Below are positions 22,402 through 33,784 of a stretch of 64,000 nt of DNA, piece after piece (position 1 is the first letter of the stretch; each line of letters starts with the position of its first letter). This DNA comes from Cadophora sp. MPI-SDFR-AT-0126. Taxonomy: Eukaryota > Ascomycota > Leotiomycetes > Helotiales > Ploettnerulaceae. Both the position numbers and the translations under genes were made by a program. Below the pieces are notes generated by a model. That model was not told where the DNA came from. It worked only from the letters and a program-made list of their open reading frames with translations, and ran no database searches. The stretch spans positions 434,001 to 498,000 of the forward strand of contig JAGMVK010000025.1 in NCBI GenBank assembly GCA_020747065.1, given 5' to 3'.

Positions 22402-24159
22402 ATGTCGGGTTCCATATACGAGACTCTAGACCCCAACGGAGGCATACGCCTCTTGATTCTCGAATCCGCTCCAGACGAGGCACAGATCAGCTGCCGCCTA
22501 ATCTCGCACAACATCAATCTCAACCCAGACTACAAAGCACTGTCCTATGAATGGGGCCCCCAAACTGATCAGAAACCCATCGCGCTCAACGGTCAAGAAT
22601 TTCACGTGGGGGAAAACCTCTGGTGGGCGTTGTGGTATCTGAGGAAAGATGGCTCGGTCTCGAGACTATGGGTGGACGCCCTTTGTATCAACCAAAAGGA
22701 TGAAAGTGAACGTGGGCATCAGGTTTCGATGATGGGAAAGATCTTTAGAAATGCGCAAGTCATCTGTTGGCTTGGCAAGGGAAACGACCCGAAGCATGTT
22801 AGAGCGATGGAGTATATCTGCGACTTGTCATCATGGCAGATGCTTGACCATGACGAACATCAAAATGGCAGTTCAGAAGGCTCATCGGCGAAGAATCATC
22901 GCCCTTCAATCCATGCTGCTGACAAGGTGTCAACTCCAACGCCCTTGCCTACGTATGAGAGCCTCGTTGGCATGTCTAATCAAGCTGCAAAATCAAAGCG
23001 AAGAATACAACCAAAAGCTGGCGTAACGTCGATGATACGCGATGAACATCCTTACACGAGGGATGTTCCTCTTTTTTCGGAAATGGAAGCTATCTGCTCG
23101 CATAGCTATTGGAGACGGACATGGATCATTCAAGAATACGTCTTGGGCAAGTCCATCAACATTCGCTTAGGACCGCTGGAGATACGGGACAAGTACTTTC
23201 AGGATTCTGCTGAGGCGCTACTGCTCCGGCGCCTGAGCGATGGCGGGGTACAGATGTTAGATGCTTTCAGAATATTCAACTTGAGAGAGGATCGACTCAA
23301 AGGTCATCATCTACCTTTGATCAAGCTGGTCGAGCTCAGCGAGAAGTCTTCCTGCCAAGATCTGAGAGACAGGATATACGCCATGATCGGTCTTGCAAGT
23401 GACTGTCAAAATGATGAGATCGTTCCCGACTATTTGAAGCCACTATCTGAGGTTTATGATGATATTGTCGTTCGTCATTTCTATCCGTCCGATCGAGACA
23501 AGTATGGGCACAGCTGGTCAACTGTCCAGGCGAGTTGTCTCATTCAGAGAGTCCTGTGGAAACCTTCCGAGAGTCTATCAGGGTTTCTACATGATTCTTT
23601 GGAAGGACATGATCACGACCTTGATCTTTTAAGCATCCATGGGAAAAGCTGCGGTACAGTAAGAGAACTTAGCCTACCTCAAAGTGGCATGTGGTGGGCC
23701 CATCCCGGTCTTGTGAAAGCCATTTCGCCAGCTGCGATAGACAACGGTACGCATAATTCTTCTCGGGGACTGTCCTCTATTCTTTCCTGGATTTGGAATT
23801 TATGGTCGTCCGAGCCAGGAGATGAACACACCGAATTTTCCGACGAAACCGGAAGAACCATCCTGAAGGCTAACATGGGAGGATCTTTGATATGCTATGT
23901 CCCAGGGTGCACCCAAGTTGGCGATCGAGTTTGCAGATTCGTAAATTCCAGTGTCGTCGCTGTGCTCAGACTTTCAAAAACATCTACCATCTTGATTGGG
24001 CGGGGCATGATTCTGAACAATGTGGGTGATCTAAACATTTTCGAGGAAGGATTTCCGACAACACAGAAAGTTTTCACAAACGTCAATAGGCATAAGTCGA
24101 TGCTGTCTTTTGATCTTACGCCAACGGAACTTAAGAGTCTGACGGCTCCTCATTATTGA
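22402..24159 (+). CDS. HET domain protein (heterokaryon incompatibility)
   Basis: Single exon, 585 residues if translation starts at ATG 22402 (MSGSIYETLDPNGGIRLL). The frame is open further upstream with ATGs at 22201 and near 22300, but the domain begins right after 22402. The HET motifs are all present: YKALSYEWG, LWVDALCINQKDESERGHQV with M..I...A..ICWLG, and SYWRRTWIIQEYVLG. A second conserved block follows (DLRDRIYAMIGLAS, then PDYLKPLSEVYDDIV). HET proteins trigger regulated cell death when incompatible strains fuse and some act as NLR-like sensors. No NACHT or repeat domain is fused here. No partner gene such as a het-s or NLR is adjacent. Confidence 0.92.
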   Translation: MSGSIYETLDPNGGIRLLILESAPDEAQISCRLISHNINLNPDYKALSYEWGPQTDQKPIALNGQEFHVGENLWWALWYLRKDGSVSRLWVDALCINQKDESERGHQVSMMGKIFRNAQVICWLGKGNDPKHVRAMEYICDLSSWQMLDHDEHQNGSSEGSSAKNHRPSIHAADKVSTPTPLPTYESLVGMSNQAAKSKRRIQPKAGVTSMIRDEHPYTRDVPLFSEMEAICSHSYWRRTWIIQEYVLGKSINIRLGPLEIRDKYFQDSAEALLLRRLSDGGVQMLDAFRIFNLREDRLKGHHLPLIKLVELSEKSSCQDLRDRIYAMIGLASDCQNDEIVPDYLKPLSEVYDDIVVRHFYPSDRDKYGHSWSTVQASCLIQRVLWKPSESLSGFLHDSLEGHDHDLDLLSIHGKSCGTVRELSLPQSGMWWAHPGLVKAISPAAIDNGTHNSSRGLSSILSWIWNLWSSEPGDEHTEFSDETGRTILKANMGGSLICYVPGCTQVGDRVCRFVNSSVVAVLRLSKTSTILIGRGMILNNVGDLNIFEEGFPTTQKVFTNVNRHKSMLSFDLTPTELKSLTAPHY

Positions 24160-25068
24160 GATCCGACACACGATCTTCCGGCTTTGTTTAGCTTTGGCAT
24201 CTCAACAACTATTTTGGAGGTATTTCAGGGATCTCACGCTTTCGCACCGAATAGAGTCTTGGACAACTTCTTGGATCACCTAGAATATAACGGCATTCTG
24301 CGAGACACGTTCAGTGGGAGTGTCCTATAACTGACGTCCCATAAGTTTAGGGACGACATAGTTTATCCATGGCAACAGGCCTCGGGAAATCTCCATCCTC
24401 TGTGGAGTCGAAGACTATTCTTAGATAACAGCAAATCTAAGTCCTAACCCTAGGAGCAATTGGGTCGATGTTCGGGCAGAAACTCCTTCACCCCACTTTT
24501 GACCAACGTCAACAAGAAAGGATCTCTAATCCAGAACAGCAATATGATACGTTCTATAGAGTACTGGGGAGGTCTTAGTAATTGAGGTACTTTGGAGGAC
24601 TTTACAAAGACTCTCAAACGAAATAAAGTAAGCCAGGACCTTCATGCCAGTATATCCGAATACGGAGCTATCTCATCATCACGACGCGGGATCTGATCCC
24701 GCACCACCTAAACGCCATCCGATTCGTCTCAACAATCACGCCGGATAAAGTCGACTTGCCTATTTACGACATAAGACACGATCTAAGTCAATGTAACTTG
24801 GCTGTTAGGTGATATACATATGCACGATAAGGAGAATGTGGCATTGATAGGCTAGTCAGCCACCGTGCCCCTCCATATGGATCCAGTTACCGTTTGACAG
24901 AAACAACTTTGGTGCGGGGCAGTGATGGAACATCAACACATCATGATGATATGGTGGCAGATCTGTACTTGGGCGGACTTCTTCTGAAGCTCCAGGGCTT
25001 CGTCTACGGACATGAAAAAACTGTTCATCCTTCACTTTCCGACCGATACCTTCCATTAAACGTCAAAC
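24160..25068. other. intergenic, PRODH upstream region
   Basis: No gene seen. The stretch contains one notable perfect inverted repeat at 24686-24702, described separately, and a CCGG at 24741-24744. These lie 320-380 bp upstream of the proline dehydrogenase start. Confidence 0.5.
24686..24702. promoter_or_regulatory. inverted repeat with CGG half-sites upstream of PRODH
   Basis: GCGGGATC-T-GATCCCGC is a perfect 8-bp inverted repeat with a 1-base centre. It contains CGG-N9-CCG, the form of site bound by Zn2Cys6 dimers; yeast Put3 uses CGG-N10-CCG at proline genes. It sits about 367 bp upstream of the PRODH start. A binding role is inferred only. Confidence 0.35.
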
Positions 25069-26531
25069 ATGAGGGCATCTAACATCAGTCCTCTTATGAG
25101 GACGTTTCTATCGTCGACTCGGAAGCTCTCTGCGGGATGTCGCGTGTATTCACAATCTCACTCCGCATCGACAACGAGTACATTGTCGCTTCCAACACCA
25201 GCAGCAGATCCGATCACACCCAAAACACTTCCACCACTCTCTCTGATGCCCACACCCCTCCTCCTGCGCTCGTACCTCATAACCTCCATTCTATCATCAC
25301 CTCGACTACTCAAACTGTCTATGCCCTTTCTCAAGATAATAGCGAACTCACCGTCCCGTTTCCTCAATCCTGACAAGAACCCCGTAATCAGTCTTCTCGT
25401 CAGGAAAATCATTTACGAGCACTTCGTCGCGGGTGACTGTGAAGCAGCTGTCAAGAAGACAGTGGCTCAGATGAAGCGGGTTGGATTTCAAGGCGTGATC
25501 TTAGGATATGCGAAGGAGTATGCTGCTGATGAGGGAGAGGCAGGGAATGAGGAGTTGGATGTGAGGAGGTGGAAGGAGGGGTATGAGAAGACGATGGATA
25601 TGATTGGACCAGGAGATTTTATGGCTGTGAAGTATGCTATTTTCCGTTGAGTCAATGTGTGATCGGAAAGAAGTTCTAGAGATTAATAAGAAACAGATTG
25701 TCTGGCGCCGGAGCATCAACCCTCTCAGCTCTTGGCAAGAAACAACCACCGCCGCCACAAATGTGGAATGAGATGCTATCGCTTTGTCACGCCGCAAAGG
25801 CCAAACACATCCGTGTCTGGATTGACGCCGAACAGCAAGACCTGCAACCCACAATCGACGATTGGACACTCCTCCTCATGCGTGAATTCAACCGCGACCG
25901 CCAGGCTTTCATGTACAACACTTTCCAAGCATATCTCAAGTCTACCCCAAACAACATTCTCAAGTATCTAAAAATTGCCCAGGATGAAGGATGGGTCATG
26001 GGAATCAAGCTTGTGAGAGGAGCGTATATCGCTACCGAAAGACGAGAATTGATCCATGATACCATCGAACAAACGCACGCCGCGTATAATGGCATCGTGG
26101 AGAATCTTTTGAAACAACAATACCCAGGACTGAACGAGAAGAAGCCATATCCAGAAGTTGCACTCATGCTTGCGAGCCACAACGAGACGAGCATCAAGAA
26201 CGCATATGCGATCCAGAAATCATTGATCGAACAAGACAAACCCACCATCAAGTTAGAATACGGGCAGCTTCAAGGAATGGCGGATGAGATTAGCTGTGGA
26301 CTTCTGCAGCTCTGCCAACGAGACGGAAAGGAAGGAAGCGACGAGATGGATGAGAAGCTAAGACCGAGAGCATTCAAGTGCTTGGCTTGGGGGAGTACTC
26401 AGGAGTGTTTGCAGTTTTTGTTGAGGAGAGTAAAGGAGAATGGGGATGCAGTTAGTAGGACGGGAGCCTGGGTTGTGGGGTTTCGGAGGGAGATCTGGAG
26501 GAGAATGAAAGTGAGCTTCGGGGTAGTTTGA
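25069..26531 (+). CDS. PUT1: proline dehydrogenase, mitochondrial
   Basis: Exons 25069-25631 and 25697-26531 with a 65-nt intron (GTATGC...AACAG) give 465 residues. This FAD enzyme oxidises L-proline to delta-1-pyrroline-5-carboxylate and passes electrons to the respiratory chain in the inner mitochondrial membrane. The N-terminus is Arg/Ser-rich and lacks acidic residues for about 30 positions, as expected for a mitochondrial presequence. The barrel motifs are in order: FMAVKLSGAGAS at the splice junction, VWIDAEQQDLQP, KLVRGAYIATERR, ALMLASHNETS, LEYGQLQGMADE, and the C-terminal LAWGSTQECLQFLLRRVKEN with the RRxxEN substrate-binding pattern. Length fits the fungal family (Put1/PrnD). The P5C dehydrogenase that completes the pathway lies 13 kb downstream in the same orientation. 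Confidence 0.95.
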
Positions 26532-27072
26532 GAATCTCAGATTCTGAGTTTTTAGACAACATGATTGATAAGATGGGAGTATCCAGATCACAGATTCTGT
26601 GGTATTGAGTATTAATGTATTCATCTTCAAATTTGGCAATGTTGTATGTCTCCTCTTGCCCGTATGTGAGACTTTGAGAGCTTTGGGTCGATCATGGAAT
26701 CTATGATGCTTGTTCACGTAGTACTGTCACTTATCTATGGAGAGCTGATGCAGTATTTCGCAACTCAACTTCCGAGCCACTATCGAGAAGGTTCAAATAG
26801 TACATAGATTTATCGAATGCCTCTCGAAGTTCATGGGATTCAGATTGCCCCATGAATAACAACCTAAGGCATTTTCAATCGGACAAGCAAGACAACTTCA
26901 TTACATTCCACAATGATCTTCATTCTTATTAAATTATGAAAAATGCTGCTGTGGATACCCACGATGCTTGTTCCCATGAGATAATGAAATACATGTTATC
27001 GATCCTTATTTCTTGGTTTCGCAAAAGCTTCAAGAAAACACGCATCGAAACCAACCAAGACGAAATTTCTGA
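26532..27072. other. intergenic, no gene seen
   Basis: AT-rich 3' flank of PRODH. The minus frame at 26358-26717 overlaps the PRODH end and is a shadow. Confidence 0.5.
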
Positions 27073-27617
27073 TCACATAGGAAGATAATACTCCCCACCA
27101 CAGTCGTACATTACATACGGTGCTTCGGTATCTTCCCAGGAGCATGGAAATCGTTGAAACTGGATTTCAGGAGCCGTCCAGTCTGTCCATATTGCCATTC
27201 GCCCCGCTGGCACTTCCTCCACCTTCAGACCGGCGAGACCTTTCTCCATCACTGCCCGTATTGCCTGAAATCGGTCCTCTGCCCCTGCGTGCTCCGAGAC
27301 CGGGATCTTTTGCATTTGCTTCCAAGAAACGAAAATCAGGATACGCCGCACAGATGGTTTGTACGTGTGCAGCGACCGATAGTTTGCCCATTGGCGGGCA
27401 TCGAACCTAGTAGGATGTATCGCCCAGTCCCAGTCGAACTCCAAGACACTACTCAGGTGTAGGTTCTGGGTGTTAATTCTGAGTCGCGTTGCACCGAAGC
27501 AGCGGCATGGTAATCTCCAGGGTTTGTCGAGGTGGTCGAGGTTGAAATCAATTCAGCCCCAACTGCAGTTGTGGGGGGCTTTTTTGCATCTCGAGGTTCT
27601 GCTGCCGTCTGGTGCAT
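27073..27617 (-). pseudogene. unknown protein gene with probable frameshift
   Basis: Two minus-strand frames appear to belong to one gene. The upstream part starts at ATG 27617 (MHQTAAEPRDAKKPP) and runs to a TGA at 27455-27453 after LTPRTYT. The downstream part, in another frame, is open to 27073 and reads VLEFDWDWAIHPTRFDARQW, then a basic region, then VPAGRMAIWTDWTAPE and CGGEYYLPM at the C-terminus. The two parts abut at about 27445-27455 with no usable splice sites, so a small indel (2 or 5 nt) is the simplest explanation. The restored length would be about 180 residues. I do not recognise the family. It could instead be a shorter intact gene with an unseen intron. Confidence 0.4.
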
Positions 27618-28206
27618 GTCTTGGGATGAACCCAAAATGCTCAAGGGCTATGGCTCTATGCTCTGGCCTCGAAGTTGATGTGAAGAGCGCTCGGGGTGGG
27701 TTTAGCCATGTAGCAATGTAAGAGGCGGGGGCGGGGGAGTGACCACAGCCATATCTTGCGTCGTAGTTCTGGCGGCAACCGAGGAAAGAGGTGAAACTTG
27801 TTTAAGTCATTCATGATGGATTGCAGCCAATGCAGTGTTCTTCAGAAGAGTTGATAGAGAGGATAAGGTAGAATGAAGAATGCCCGAGGCTGAGAAATGC
27901 CATCGTGATGCTGAGTCAGGCAGGAATCCCTTCAGCAAATAGCCAAGAGCCTGCCTATTTTTGTTTACAGAGCATTGACAGTAATGCCACGCAATAAATG
28001 TAGAACGTCGATTGCAAAGTCGTGGCGAGTGAGTAAGAGAACTTTCAGAGTTTGGCAGGACTGAATAGAATGAGGATCTTCGAGTCCGTGAGGCAGAAAT
28101 CCGGTCCCCAAAGGTTCACATCACTCCAAGATTATTGTTGATGCAAGGGAGTTCGTTCTATTTATCAAATTCTAGTATATGATATTCGATAATACGGGCA
28201 GCAAAT
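27618..28206. other. intergenic, no gene seen
   Basis: About 590 bases without a convincing frame, between the broken gene and the 3' end of the flavin-reductase-like gene. Confidence 0.5.
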
Positions 28207-29193
28207 CTATCTTGTCTCCCTTTCTAGGATCTTCTTTAGCCCGTTGCCAGCGTCTTCAAGCTCATCATCCAGCCTGCCCCTTGGAAGTTCAAACGTCTGC
28301 GTTACCCTCCCATAGCTAATCCCACCCAACTGTACAAGCGGCCTCAACTTCTCCAAACCAACGTCACCGTCTTCACCTATTGATCCCTCTCTAAGCCAGA
28401 ATCTCGTACCCTCGATAATAGCTAACGCGCCCACAGCCTCTCCCTTCTCCGCCCCCCCATGATAATCCAACTCCTTCATCTCCAACAACGTTCCTTCGAT
28501 ACTAAATACAGCCTCCTGTACTCTCTCCGGTTTTACAGTCTCGCTCTCAGCAGGCGTCAGACCCGATAGTTCCCATTCAGACACTTCGTAAGGGACGTCC
28601 AAAGAAGTGGCATTCGCAGCATGGATGATGTTCTCCGTCACAAGATTGATGACGCATTCCTTTGTCTCTTGAAGATTTCGTCGTGTGTCCTTGGGACGAG
28701 ACGGTCGAGCTGAGAATCCGACTACGAATGTCGGAGGATCGTGGTCTATGATTTGAAAGTAAGAGAACGGAGCCAGATTTTTAGATCCAATTAATGATAT
28801 TGTGCTGATGAAACTTATTGGGCGTGGAATTGCGGAGACGAGGAGTCGGTAGTTTGAGATCATGGGCTGGGCCGAAGGGTCGATTGAGATATGTGTTGGG
28901 GAGCTTGATGACGGATTTGAGGCCGAGGAGTCGAATGATGAGGAGTTTGGAGTTTGGAGTGATGCCTGGCCGTATTTCCAATTTGGAAATGGTGCTTGTG
29001 TTGTTCTGATCGGTAGCGAGGAGTCGAAAGGGGGGCGGCTGGCTTCAGTAGCTTTGAAGTCTTCGTATTTTGGCTTGAGGACGAAAGGACTCGGACTGGC
29101 TTTGCTTGACATCCTGGCTTGCTGACATGGTATTACAGATACGGTCCTCACTTGTACCAGACAGCCGGGAGTCCATCGACCCTTTGTTGACAT
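28207..29193 (-). CDS. flavin reductase-like (FMN-binding split barrel) protein
   Basis: Single exon, 328 residues from ATG 29193, or 301 from the in-frame ATG at 29112 (MSSKASPSPFVL); both have a purine at -3 and I cannot decide. The core matches the flavin-reductase-like split barrel: YRLLVSAIPRPISFISTIS, then NLAPFSYFQIIDHDPPTFVVGFS, then DTRRNLQETKECVINLV, then PYEVSEWELSGLTPAES, and near the end QLGGISYGRVTQTFEL. These proteins bind FMN and act as NAD(P)H:flavin reductases or flavoprotein oxygenase components. No partner monooxygenase is adjacent. It lies between PRODH and the Zn2Cys6 gene, but a link to proline metabolism is not evident. Confidence 0.88.
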   Translation of the reverse strand: MSTKGRWTPGCLVQVRTVSVIPCQQARMSSKASPSPFVLKPKYEDFKATEASRPPFDSSLPIRTTQAPFPNWKYGQASLQTPNSSSFDSSASNPSSSSPTHISIDPSAQPMISNYRLLVSAIPRPISFISTISLIGSKNLAPFSYFQIIDHDPPTFVVGFSARPSRPKDTRRNLQETKECVINLVTENIIHAANATSLDVPYEVSEWELSGLTPAESETVKPERVQEAVFSIEGTLLEMKELDYHGGAEKGEAVGALAIIEGTRFWLREGSIGEDGDVGLEKLRPLVQLGGISYGRVTQTFELPRGRLDDELEDAGNGLKKILERETR

Positions 29194-29785
29194 TGCGTGA
29201 ACTTATTTGGCGGTCTCGTGACTTTGATGGGTTGAAGTCCGCTGGAAGATAGGTGGAAAGCCCAGGACGCCGCCGGCTCTGGAAAGTGAGTGAAGACTAT
29301 CGAGAAGCCTGCATCCTCATAAAAAATCTAGATGATTCGTGAGCATGACATTGCAAAGGCTCGAAGGGCGCATTAACCTGAGCTAAGTCGGATATCTAGA
29401 GATAGTGGGCCCGCGGGATCACTTTCCGCACTAAAGAATACTGGAAATGCACCTCGCCTCGCCTGGAACCCAAGTGATAGATTCGCGTGTTAATCGATTT
29501 TCGCACAGTTCTGATGACGAGCTTTCCTGATGAAGCACATTTTGAAAGAGTAGTATCGTGGTTTCGAAGGGTCATCAGGTGTATTTGGGGATCATTGCTC
29601 AGATTTGCTCGAAAGGCAGACAAGACGAAATTCCGTCAACAAATTTGCCCAACGGGAAAACGCCACGGTCAAAGTTCGACAGAAGTGAAAGATTCTCGAT
29701 ACATCAGTTAGATTCCAACTCTGATTCATACCTTTGTATCATTGATGGGCATCGTAAAATCGCATCTTCGAAAAACCAAAAGTGG
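29194..29785. other. intergenic, no gene seen
   Basis: Spacer between the promoter of the flavin-reductase-like gene and the 3' end of the nuclease gene. The plus frames here start with non-ATG codons and lack content. Confidence 0.5.
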
Positions 29786-30790
29786 CTAAAGGTCCACTCG
29801 TGCCTCATCCAACAGCCTCTTCTCCCATCCATCTTCCTCTCTCTCCAGAACGACAGCAGCCATAGCATTCATCCAAGTCCCCAGTCTCAAACCAGCCAAC
29901 CCAACCAGCTCGTCAACAATCGGCTTCGCCCCTTCATAATACTCCTTTCCGAGATCGTTCCCCTGTTTCTCCAACCACTCCTCTGATTCCTTCAACACAT
30001 ACTTGCAAATCCACTCATTACTCTTATTTGCCCACTCCAAAGCACATTTATCAGGGACTGCCACATTACTGCACTCACTTTCCACAGCTATTCCTCTCTC
30101 GGCATTCATCTCAAACAGCTCATCGGCCCACTCAGCAGCAGCAGCTCTCTCCTCAACATCGCTCAAGGTCCCGCTCAAATTGCGCATCTTGTGCGGGATA
30201 GCAGTGTCCCATACACTATGCAGATTCTGCGTATGCGAACTGCCGAATTGAACGGGCTTGATATCGTTCCCGCCACGTGCTTTATCTTCGACATGCAATG
30301 GTTGGTGCAGGTCGCCGATGAAATGCATGAGAAACATTAGAGCTTCTTTGACTATGATTTCCGATGAGTCTGGCGATAGGAACAGTGAGGTTTGGTTGTT
30401 TATTGCAGTGATGATGCAGCCGTTTGTGCCTTGTGCCGAGCAATCAGCTGGGTAATGAAGACCACATAGGGATGGAGGCGTGTCTCGGGCGTCTGCATTT
30501 GACTGTGAATATCACGGTATGTCACGACATTAGAGCCAGATGGACTTACCAACAAAATGCCAGGTTGAAGTGAATGGCCGCTTGTGCTTTACTGTATCCG
30601 CCCACGTCGCTGCATCGGAGAAGTCCCAACCATTGGGATTCTCGAGGATCTTCTCGAAAAGCTGAGTCGCGGGTTCGGTGAGGTATTTCTTGGCTAGATA
30701 GCCAACAGTTCGATGCCCAACATCTCCCCAGCCCAGAACTTGATTAGTGAGAGACAAAAGAGGAAGAGAGATCTGCAAAACATGCATCAT
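29786..30790 (-). CDS. secreted S1/P1-type nuclease
   Basis: Exons 30790-30550 and 30492-29786 with a 57-nt intron (GTAAGT...TGCAG) give 315 residues. The family are zinc-dependent nucleases that cut single-stranded DNA and RNA and remove 3'-phosphates, acting outside the cell or in acidic vacuoles. A signal peptide of about 20 residues ends at VLG; the mature protein would then begin with Trp21, whose free amino group is a zinc ligand in this family. Other expected ligands are visible: His26 (GHRTV), Asp65 (WADTV), His78 (TWHFVD, assembled across the intron), then HFIGDLHQPLH and HSVWD. Two Cys in the LCGLHYPADC segment fit a conserved disulfide. Likely roles are phosphate and nitrogen scavenging. 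Confidence 0.93.
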
Positions 30791-31212
30791 GTGTTACTGT
30801 TACAAAATTCTTGTACGTGATGTCGATGGTATCTTAAGTAGGAGCTTCGACTTGGAGGGCGGGTAATGCCTAAGACTATATACACAAACTCCACTCAATA
30901 AGCCATAGGGCTGGGAGGTGCCGTGGAATGCTGTTCCATATCGGAGCTGAAATAATGTCGACGAATTGCTTTAGCTTCTTGGAACATGTGCAAATGTGGC
31001 TGCATAAATTGGGTTTAGGATTCAGCTGGGCTTGAGTTTGGCGAGGTGTGGTGATACAAGCCCCATGGGACGGATGTTGACTTCTTGGCGCCAGCTCAAA
31101 CTTTTTTCCAGCATTCTCAACAGCTTGAGTTGAAGCTATGGGCAAGAATAACGAAATTTTGAGCACTCGAGTAACATTGTTTGTGGAATGTAACCGGACC
31201 AAGATGAGAGTC
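30791..31212. other. intergenic, no gene seen
   Basis: Spacer between the nuclease start and the stop codon of the Zn2Cys6 gene. The minus frame at 30876-31271 overlaps that gene and has no domain content. Confidence 0.5.
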
Positions 31213-33784
31213 TCAATTGGGGTCAGGCGTATTCGAGCTTCTGGGTGCAGCATCATTCCACATCCACTCACTGCCCGCGTGGACTAGTCTAGATTGGTCG
31301 TCCAAGAAATCGAAATTTAATCCATCGATGGCAGATTGCATTGTATCTGGATGCAAGACACCCAACTCATTCTCGCCCGTGTTCATCCAAGACCAGATCA
31401 CGTCTTCTTCCAAGGGTGGAATGGGGCTGGCCATTGACAATCCTCCCTCCACAGACACAGGTTCTGGAATGGCACTGGCTGCGATTTCTTGTGGTAGCTT
31501 GACCTTCTGTCGTAAGTCATCGAATTCTTGTAGGTCCTTCTTGTATGGGCCAGCGATGATGATACCTCGCATGATCATCTCGTCCATGAGGTTGAAGGTC
31601 TTGCGCAAATCCCACTGCTCGTTCGCCGCTGGAGTAATGATGTCGACGAGAATCAGTACAAACGCGCTGGCGAACATCGATTCGAGGTCAAATGGGAGAA
31701 ACATATCTATGCCGGGTCAACTTTGAGGTTATTATGAAATTCCTTGAGGAACTGACCGACTAAATTATGTACTCGCAGGCCCTCTACAGTCTTCAGGACT
31801 TGAAGCGCTGACTCGACACATACCCTAAGTAGCCCGATTACCGCATCTGAGAGCTTGAGTGGCACATTTCTACTGGCGAGCTTTGTCTCTAAGAGGAAGA
31901 AGAGTACGGGGCGGATGGTGAGAATGGTGCACTGAGATGGTTAGTTAATCGCGGAAGTCTGGGATGGCGCGCCTTAAACCTGATGATGAAGTAAGTGCAG
32001 GCTCGCTGCAACCCTGGAAATGGTATTTGGTGATCTCTGTAGCTCGATTCTCATGCTGGTGTTCAACATTATCGAAGTCTCAGCAAGGCGCCTTAAAATA
32101 GATTGAACTGCAGAGATGAACTTTGCGCCGAGTTGACGTTGGTGCCCAAGACCGTAAACCACTATGCGAAGTGTCACTTCGCATACAATGAATGCCTCAC
32201 GCCGATTTCCACGTACCATTTAATATCTTACCAAGCTGCGAAGAGATTTCAATGTGAAAGGCCATGGTGAGACCGGATTTTTGAGAAGGATCAATGCTCG
32301 GCATAGACAGGGCAATGTCCTCATCATGCAAAGCAGGTGGGACTCCAACGAGACTTGAGAGCTTCCTTTCTATCACATAGACAGTCCACCATAGCTTTGT
32401 GCGGTGCTCAAATTCCTCCCTGGTGATGCGCTGAGCGTCGAATCTTCGGTTGAGGCCCTGAGTCAAGCAGATACGGAGAGCCTGACCAACCTGGAAAACT
32501 TGTCAATTTGCAACTCTCCCAAAGAAGCTCTTTTACACACGTAGTCGTAAGCAGCACGTCTCATGTCCATTGCTTGCATGAACAATGCCAACATACAGAG
32601 TACTTCGATGGACACGATTGGGTCTTGGCGTAACCGATGAGGGTCTGGCAAAGCTTCAACGGCCCGACCGAGATAAATTGCACCAGCTGGGCCTGATCTG
32701 CCAGCCTCACGAGCCAGTATCGAGGTTCCGAATGCAAACACTAGAAGCATCTTGATCTGCCAAAGATTTGATTGCGAATGCTGATCTTCGTAGAACTGGT
32801 GGAGGCTAGCGAGAAAAACCTCTCTATCAAATAAATAGTACATCGGACCAAACGTGAAATGGAGAGTATTGGTCAAATACTCCGCATAGTCTAGCGGGGG
32901 GAGATCAATTCCAGAGAGATTGAGGATAGACTGCTTGAAAGGAGTCCCGTATATTCCATCCGGTATGGGAATGGTATCGTGCAGTCCCGGTCCTGCGACT
33001 ACGTCGCTGATGAAACTCCTGATCCGACGACTGAAAGACCAGGAGGAGCTGTGGCCGAGTCGTCCTTCTCAGTAGATAAGTCAAGTTTCGACATGACAAT
33101 TCAAAATCGAGGGATACGCACGATATTCGTCTCCTATCGCGTCAGGAGAGCTCTGGTCACTAGTCAATACATCGCGGTGGTTGCCCTCCAATGGGTCAGC
33201 TGTGAGAGACTATCTTGGGTACGCAACACGAACTAGATCGACAAATGAAGCATCTCCATCATTGTTCTGATCGCTTACACCATTATGCTGGGACGAACTG
33301 CCATAGTTTGTAGGCTCTATTCGCGAAACGTGCCGGATGTGTCTACTCGGGGAGGCTGATTCTGCCCTCGACCAACTTGGTCCCTGTCCTTCAACTCTGC
33401 TGGCTGAGAAGCCAGAAGATGTTGCTACACCCAATTGTGGAGAATTTTGCTGTGCAGATCGGCCCGTCATACGAGAAACATGGCTTTCAAGCTCCTGGAG
33501 ATACCTGTACAATGTCTCAGTACCCCTCATATGAGTAATCCGGGCCACCGACTCGGCTGTCACAACGATCTTCTTCTGCTTTTCCTCAAAAACGCATTCT
33601 CGTCTTTGCGATAAGCAATGCTGACACGGATAATGGCCGCTGCATTTGATCTTGCGGGTCCTGCATCGTTGGCAACTGTGCCGATCACCATCAGTCAGAA
33701 ACTTTTGGTGGGTGATGATCCATCTCACGCATTCAAGGTCTTCTTCTTCTTCTTCCTGATTGGGGAGGTGGTGCTTTTATCCAT
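31213..33784 (-). CDS. Zn2Cys6 transcription factor, possibly proline-pathway regulator
   Basis: Eight exons keep frame throughout: 33784-33729, 33675-33281, 33199-33122, 33067-32541, 32490-32217, 32161-31980, 31931-31757 and 31706-31213, giving 726 residues. The start has a basic nuclear-localisation run (RKKKKKT) and then the zinc cluster, split by intron 1 just before its first Cys (residues 20, 23, 30, 36, 39, 46; C-x2-C-x6-C-x5-C-x2-C-x6-C). The segment after the cluster, KKIVVTAES, recalls the linker of Put3-type proline activators. The fungal-specific middle domain follows (WSFSRRIRSFISDV, DYAEYLTNTLHFTFGPMYYLF, LTQGLNRRFDAQRIT, RTKLWWTVYVIERKLS). The C-terminus is acidic and Trp-containing (EEDVIWSWMNTGE), suiting an activation domain. 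It lies between PRODH and P5CDH. The donor of intron 2 (GTGTAA) is the weakest call. Confidence 0.88.

Noticed and set aside
33200..33240. Apparent stop ending the Zn2Cys6 protein after the zinc cluster
   Set aside because: Downstream exons with the middle domain join in frame through seven introns, so the stop lies in an intron.
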